From positions 1-7,088 of the forward strand of contig JANQSK010000595.1 of NCBI GenBank assembly GCA_028284105.1: DNA of 7,088 nt. Direction: 5' to 3'. Under the pieces are notes generated by a model that saw only the letters and a program-made list of their open reading frames with translations, searched no databases and was not told where the DNA came from. The position numbers and the translations under genes are program-made. This document shows positions 5,557-7,088 of the stretch, piece after piece (position 1 is the stretch's first letter; every line of letters begins with the position of its first letter). Source of the stretch: Anaerolineae bacterium. GTDB lineage: Bacteria > Chloroflexota > Anaerolineae > Promineifilales > Promineifilaceae.

Positions 5557-5639
5557 GAAATACGGCCGTTATCTACCAACAAACCATACAGTCAAAATAA
5601 AAAAGCAGGTTGAAAATTTACCCAATAGCATCGGCCAAT
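5557..5639. other. Convergent intergenic gap between araC-type and PhyH genes
   Basis: It contains the only intergenic ACGGCCGT octamer (5562-5569). No stem followed by a T tract was found in either direction. Confidence 0.5.
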
Positions 5640-6422
5640 CTATCCATAAACCAATGGGAAATGCTTTCCCTGCATGACTTCCCCGTCTTCAACTTCGACA
5701 TACGTTTTCATCACATGACGACCCGATGCCACATATCGCGTTTCTTCAGTCATGTAGTGCAAAGCTATCGCCCTTCTTGGCCGACCACTGTTGTTGGAAT
5801 GGGATCCGTGCCAGGTCAACGCATGGTGAAAATGAACCTCACCTTTACGAACAGGACAACGCACAACATCAATTTGATGACCTTCATAACTTGTGGGCAT
5901 CGTTTCATAATCATCTAAGCTATTCAGAAAATCAATATGATTCCCCCACCGATGGGAGCCGGGAACCATACTCATCCAGCCATTGCTTTCATCGACATCG
6001 TCAAGAGCAACCCAAGCCGTCACTTCGGTCATGGGTGCAATAATAGGCCAAAGTGGTGCATCTTGATGCCAATCGGTGATTCCACCCACTTGAGGGGGCT
6101 TATATTGAATTTGATCATGCCAGATTCGAAGTTGGTGAGAGCCGGTAAGCTGGCTAATTGCCGATGTAATTTGTGGGTGCCCCATCAACGCTTTAAAAGG
6201 TGAACTCGCTTGCCAAATATTTACGATTTGCCAAACGGGTGCGTGTTCATCCCCAGAAAGGTTACGACCAAGAACAGGCTGAATAACATCCGATCGATCC
6301 CGATCTTCAATAACACGCATCACCTCAGCTCGTAATTCCTCCACAGCTTCCTCAGTTAAAAGGGACCCGCCATTCACATATCCATTTTCATGAAACATTG
6401 TGACTTGTGCGTCAGATAACAT
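5640..6422 (-). CDS. Phytanoyl-CoA dioxygenase (PhyH) family Fe(II)/2-oxoglutarate oxygenase
   Basis: The 260-residue protein spans the whole PhyH fold. The N-terminal helix MLSDAQVTMFHENGYV is standard for the family. The iron-binding His-x-Asp is at H119-D121 in TDWHQDAPLW. The distal half, HFHHALTWHGSHSNNSGRPRR (about 197-217), supplies the third iron ligand (most likely H205) and the Arg that binds 2-oxoglutarate (one of R214-R217). All expected ligands are present, so it should be active. PhyH enzymes hydroxylate diverse small molecules, and the substrate here is unknown. It lacks a signal peptide. The ATG at 6422 has AAAGGAG (6432-6438) nine bases upstream. It lies 44 bases downstream of the GH4 gene on the same strand with no terminator between, so the pair is probably an operon. 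It converges on the AraC-type gene, and no clear terminator is seen in the 83 bases between them. Confidence 0.9.
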   Translation of the reverse strand: MLSDAQVTMFHENGYVNGGSLLTEEAVEELRAEVMRVIEDRDRSDVIQPVLGRNLSGDEHAPVWQIVNIWQASSPFKALMGHPQITSAISQLTGSHQLRIWHDQIQYKPPQVGGITDWHQDAPLWPIIAPMTEVTAWVALDDVDESNGWMSMVPGSHRWGNHIDFLNSLDDYETMPTSYEGHQIDVVRCPVRKGEVHFHHALTWHGSHSNNSGRPRRAIALHYMTEETRYVASGRHVMKTYVEVEDGEVMQGKHFPLVYG

Positions 6423-6466
6423 ACCAACTTTCTCCTTTAAAAGTTTTCAATAAACCAAAATAGCAC

Positions 6467-7088
6467 TTAGAAAAACAACGGCAAAAAATCTTTGTTCGCC
6501 TCCAAAAGCTCATCTAACATAGCAACGGCCGTTTCTGGTGCCAACGTTATCATGGGATCATTAAGCAAAGCTTGTTGTGCCAGATTTCTGTTACCCGACA
6601 GTGCGGCTTCGACGATGAGCTCTTGATTGCTCACATGACGACTCACGATTGCCTGAATCGCTGGTGGTAAAGCCCCCGCACTAATGCCATAAGCACCGCT
6701 TCTTTCTACAATACCATACGTTTCAACAACCACATCATGCGGCAGATTGGCAATCTGACCATTATTGGGCAAGTTCATGATTCCTGTATAACGGCCGTTT
6801 GTGGCCAACGCTTGCACGATACTGTGCGCCGCCTCGTTGGACTGTTTTTGCAAATACGGCCGTATATCGAGTTCACCAGATACAACAGCCTGCAATCGTT
6901 TTTTGTCAGCTGCACGCCATCCATATCTATCAGCCACAGACGTTAATGCCACCCGGTATGTTTCTCCAAAGTTCGTTTCATTTGTCAAAAAATAGGGGAA
7001 AAATTCGGCCACATGTCGGTCACCAGCAACGGGCAAAGCGCCAAAGCGTTCCAGCAGGCGTGATTTGACCTTCCCATGATCAGCAAAA
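6467..7088 (-). CDS. GH4-family glycosidase (alpha-glucosidase/alpha-galactosidase type), C-terminal 206 residues (5' end outside window)
   Basis: The frame is open from the right edge (first complete codon at 7087) to a TAA at 6467-6469. The TTG at 7036 sometimes taken as a start is internal. The reading upstream of it, FADHGKVKSRLLERFGALP, continues smoothly into VAGDRHVAEFFPYF, a conserved GH4 block. Further family features are LPNNGQIANLPHDVVVETYG (about 106-125), GALPPAIQAIVSRHVSNQEL and VEAALSGNRNLAQQALLNDP. GH4 enzymes are cytoplasmic and use NAD+ and a divalent metal to cleave alpha- or beta-glycosides by a redox-elimination mechanism. The NAD-binding N-terminal half and the metal-binding Cys lie outside the window, so substrate preference cannot be told. 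It is the upstream gene of a pair with the PhyH gene. Three ACGGCCGT octamers lie within it, one in each reading frame (Thr-Ala-Val, Asn-Gly-Arg, Ile-Arg-Pro). Confidence 0.9.
   Translation of the reverse strand, partial: FADHGKVKSRLLERFGALPVAGDRHVAEFFPYFLTNETNFGETYRVALTSVADRYGWRAADKKRLQAVVSGELDIRPYLQKQSNEAAHSIVQALATNGRYTGIMNLPNNGQIANLPHDVVVETYGIVERSGAYGISAGALPPAIQAIVSRHVSNQELIVEAALSGNRNLAQQALLNDPMITLAPETAVAMLDELLEANKDFLPLFF

Larger units (their letters stand above)
104..6863. repeat. Highly iterated palindromic octamer ACGGCCGT (12 copies)
   Basis: Exact copies start at 104, 1032, 1463, 1483, 1687, 2377, 2395, 3715, 5562, 6525, 6791 and 6856. Six extend to the palindromic decamer AACGGCCGTT (104, 1463, 1687, 2395, 6525, 6791). 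The flanks are A/T on both sides in all but two copies (C before 1032, G before 2377). Of 13 CGGCCG hexamers seen, 12 have the full octamer; the exception, ACGGCCGA at 83-90, differs at its last base. Eleven copies are inside genes on both strands and one is intergenic. At about 43% G+C I estimate well under 0.1 copies by chance. Confidence 0.9.

Noticed and set aside
3722..5562. Absence of ACGGCCGT over the cupin and AraC-type genes, hinting at recent acquisition
   Set aside because: At about one copy per 590 bases a gap of 1.8 kb is only mildly unusual, and codon use looks similar to the neighbours.
7034..7036. TTG start for the GH4 gene
   Set aside because: The frame continues with GH4-like sequence to the right edge of the window, so this is an internal Leu codon.

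Overview
The window is a compact, gene-dense stretch of bacterial DNA of moderate G+C (roughly 43% by eye, not counted). It carries nine protein genes, of which the first and last are cut by the window edges. No rRNA, tRNA, CRISPR array, transposase or phage gene is visible. The gene set is a gamma-glutamyltransferase, SRPBCC proteins, a family-5 solute-binding protein, a lipoprotein with an acidic Glu/Thr/Pro/Ala linker, GH4 and PhyH. Together with the intrinsic terminators and Shine-Dalgarno sites it is compatible with a free-living heterotroph, possibly Chloroflexota. That placement is a low-confidence guess, because no marker gene is present.

Layout. 2-268 (+) is the C-terminal end of a gamma-glutamyltransferase, followed by a strong terminator at 290-319. 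321-562 is an AT-rich leader with a -10-like box and a run of dyads, the last covering the ribosome binding site of the next gene. 563-1541 (+) holds two tandem SRPBCC/START-like genes. They converge across a REP-like hairpin (about 1582-1605) on a family-5 solute-binding protein gene (1629-3056, -) that has no signal peptide and no transporter partners. A terminator at 3148-3171 ends a minus-strand cupin then lipoprotein pair (4411 to 3240). The cupin is divergent from an AraC-type regulator (4636-5556, +), whose start overlaps a short upstream ORF that has the better ribosome binding site. The right end is a minus-strand pair, GH4 glycosidase (running off the edge) then PhyH-type dioxygenase, converging on araC.

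How it may work together (inference). The AraC regulator has an N-terminal cupin sensor. It lies beside the cupin-lipoprotein operon and end-to-end with the GH4-PhyH operon, so it may control one or both in response to a small ligand such as a sugar. The SRPBCC pair appears separately controlled through its structured leader.

Two signals are not explained by the genes. (1) The palindromic octamer ACGGCCGT occurs 12 times in 7.1 kb, where my rough estimate of chance is below 0.1. It sits inside genes of unrelated function in all three reading frames, which resembles a highly iterated palindrome such as cyanobacterial HIP1. (2) The leader at 445-562 can form two hairpins that compete for a CTCC segment. 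One hairpin buries the Shine-Dalgarno GGAG of the SRPBCC gene and the other frees it, the architecture of a translational switch.
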